Of a DNA stretch of 64,000 nt, positions 63,086-64,000 are shown piece after piece. Under the pieces are notes generated by a model. That model was not told where the DNA came from, made no database searches, and worked only from the letters and a program-made list of their open reading frames with translations. The stretch comes from Romboutsia faecis (GTDB lineage Bacteria; Bacillota; Clostridia; Peptostreptococcales; Peptostreptococcaceae). The stretch lies in NCBI RefSeq assembly GCF_014323405.1, contig NZ_JACRWE010000001.1, positions 639,097 through 703,096 on the forward strand. Reading direction: 5' to 3'. A program made the position numbers and the translations under genes. Every line of letters begins with the position of its first letter. The stretch's first letter is position 1.

Positions 63086-63532
63086 TTAAACCATAAATTT
63101 ATTCATTATTTTTTTAGTAATACTACCCAAAAGTACAAGGGAAATATTTATAATCATTAATACAATTGGATAAGCAATAGTTATATCTTTAAAAAATATC
63201 CTTACTAAAGACATGGTTGGCATAAAATATGGTGTAATTAACCAAAGGGCTGATTGTGAATTTCCTAATATTAAGTCTGTATATAATGCAAAGAATAGTA
63301 AAAATAATCCCATACCGCACCCTATAAATCCTACTACTATTGCTTCTCTTATATTAAGGTCATTAGTACTACCAATATAAAAGTTAATCCCAAAATATCC
63401 GACTAAAAATATAAACCCTATTGAAAGAGTAATATAATTTAAGGGTACTATTGTAAAGTATACACTTGAGACTATACATATAATTAAGGTTACGAAAAAT
63501 ATTTTTTCTCCAGTATGAAATAGTTTTTCCAT
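63086..63532 (-). CDS. Hypothetical membrane protein, four segments
   Basis: A 148-residue protein with four hydrophobic segments (about 14-32, 34-52, 65-87 and 120-140). No family was recognised. GAGGTGATAG precedes the ATG. It lies just after the rRNA operon on the same strand; no terminator of the rRNA is obvious between them. Confidence 0.65.
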   Translation of the reverse strand: MEKLFHTGEKIFFVTLIICIVSSVYFTIVPLNYITLSIGFIFLVGYFGINFYIGSTNDLNIREAIVVGFIGCGMGLFLLFFALYTDLILGNSQSALWLITPYFMPTMSLVRIFFKDITIAYPIVLMIINISLVLLGSITKKIMNKFMV

Positions 63533-63620
63533 ACTATCACCTCAAAAGTAATTTATTATATTATACTTATAATTTACTTAAAATGTGATTAGGTTATATT
63601 TGTATATAATAAAAAAAGAT

Positions 63621-63740
<120 letters not shown>

Positions 63741-63748
63741 ATCTTATT

Positions 63749-63822
63749 TGGAGCGGGTGAAGGGGATCGAACCCTCACAGCCGGCTTGGAAGGCCGGAAC
63801 TCTACCATTGAGCTACACCCGC
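63749..63822 (-). tRNA. tRNA-Gly(TCC)
   Basis: A 74-base tRNA on the minus strand: acceptor stem GCGGGTG/CACCCGC, anticodon TCC in the loop CTTCCAA, T loop GGTTCGATCC, and an encoded CCA end. It sits between 23S and 5S in the rRNA operon. Confidence 0.96.
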
Positions 63823-63883
63823 ATATATTTAGAGTTAATACTCTAAAAACTGCATATCATTTATGATTTAATCATTTAAATTT

Positions 63884-64000
63884 GGTCAAGTCCTCGACCT
63901 ATTAGTATCGGTAAGCTACATACATTACTGCACTTCCACCTCCGACCTATCAACCAGGTAGTCTTCCTGGGGTCTTACCCTTACGGTGGGAAATCTTATC
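63884..64000 (-). rRNA. rrl: 23S rRNA, 3' end (partial)
   Basis: On the minus strand it ends in TACTAATAGGTCGAGGACTT, preceded by the conserved CTGGTTGATAGGTCGGAGGT region. Only the last 117 bases or so are in the window; the rest lies beyond the right edge. Confidence 0.96.

Overview
The window looks like a chromosomal segment of a spore-forming, very AT-rich Firmicute of the Clostridioides difficile relatives (Peptostreptococcaceae). The best pointer is the gene at 7241-8476. Its first residues and its conserved core match my memory of CdeC, the cysteine-rich exosporium morphogen of C. difficile, and a CcpA-like LacI regulator lies about 10 kb away, as I recall for C. difficile. A complete histidine utilisation cluster and a C-terminal addition to the rRNA layout (23S, tRNA-Gly, 5S) suggest a relative such as Paraclostridium, Terrisporobacter or Romboutsia rather than C. 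difficile itself. I cannot fix the genus. No mobile element, prophage or CRISPR array was seen.

Layout. 1-5000: lipoprotein, LysR regulator, M18 aminopeptidase, DUF896 protein, MocR-type regulator. 5170-11600: a sporulation block with a SpoVB-like flippase, two beta-propeller-like proteins flanking cdeC, a 6S RNA candidate, an acid-tailed protein and a lysine-tailed protein. 11600-19400: ccpA and then hutH-hutU-ftcD-hutI-fchA, which turn histidine into glutamate and 5,10-methenyl-THF. 19570-21800: tandem small hydrophobic proteins with cysteine-rich ends; a sixth copy sits at 30232. 21929: acyl carrier protein. 22300-29900: uronate operon (SDR fructuronate reductase, kdgA, kdgK, uxuA, uxaC), its GPH transporter and a GntR/FCD regulator. 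30600-45250: housekeeping and transport genes, including a YtrA-type regulator with an ABC exporter, nadK, pepT, a CNNM protein and a stand-alone siroheme protein.

45250-62700 is the most distinctive part. An intergenic region appears to hold two tandem small RNAs with C-rich hairpin loops. It is followed, on the minus strand, by a seven-gene run for DNA end processing: an AddB-like protein without Walker A, an SF1 helicase, a free-standing RecB-type nuclease, addB, addA, sbcD and sbcC. The first three genes together carry the parts of an AddAB enzyme split over three polypeptides.

The right edge holds 5S rRNA, tRNA-Gly(TCC) and the 3' end of 23S rRNA on the minus strand. Most genes are on the minus strand. 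Several sporulation-type genes have a sequence resembling a sigma-K promoter (AC, about 14-17 bases, CATAnnnT) upstream, which ties cdeC, the acidic protein and the small hydrophobic proteins into one probable late mother-cell group. All identifications come from reading the sequence and remembered family features; no database search was run.
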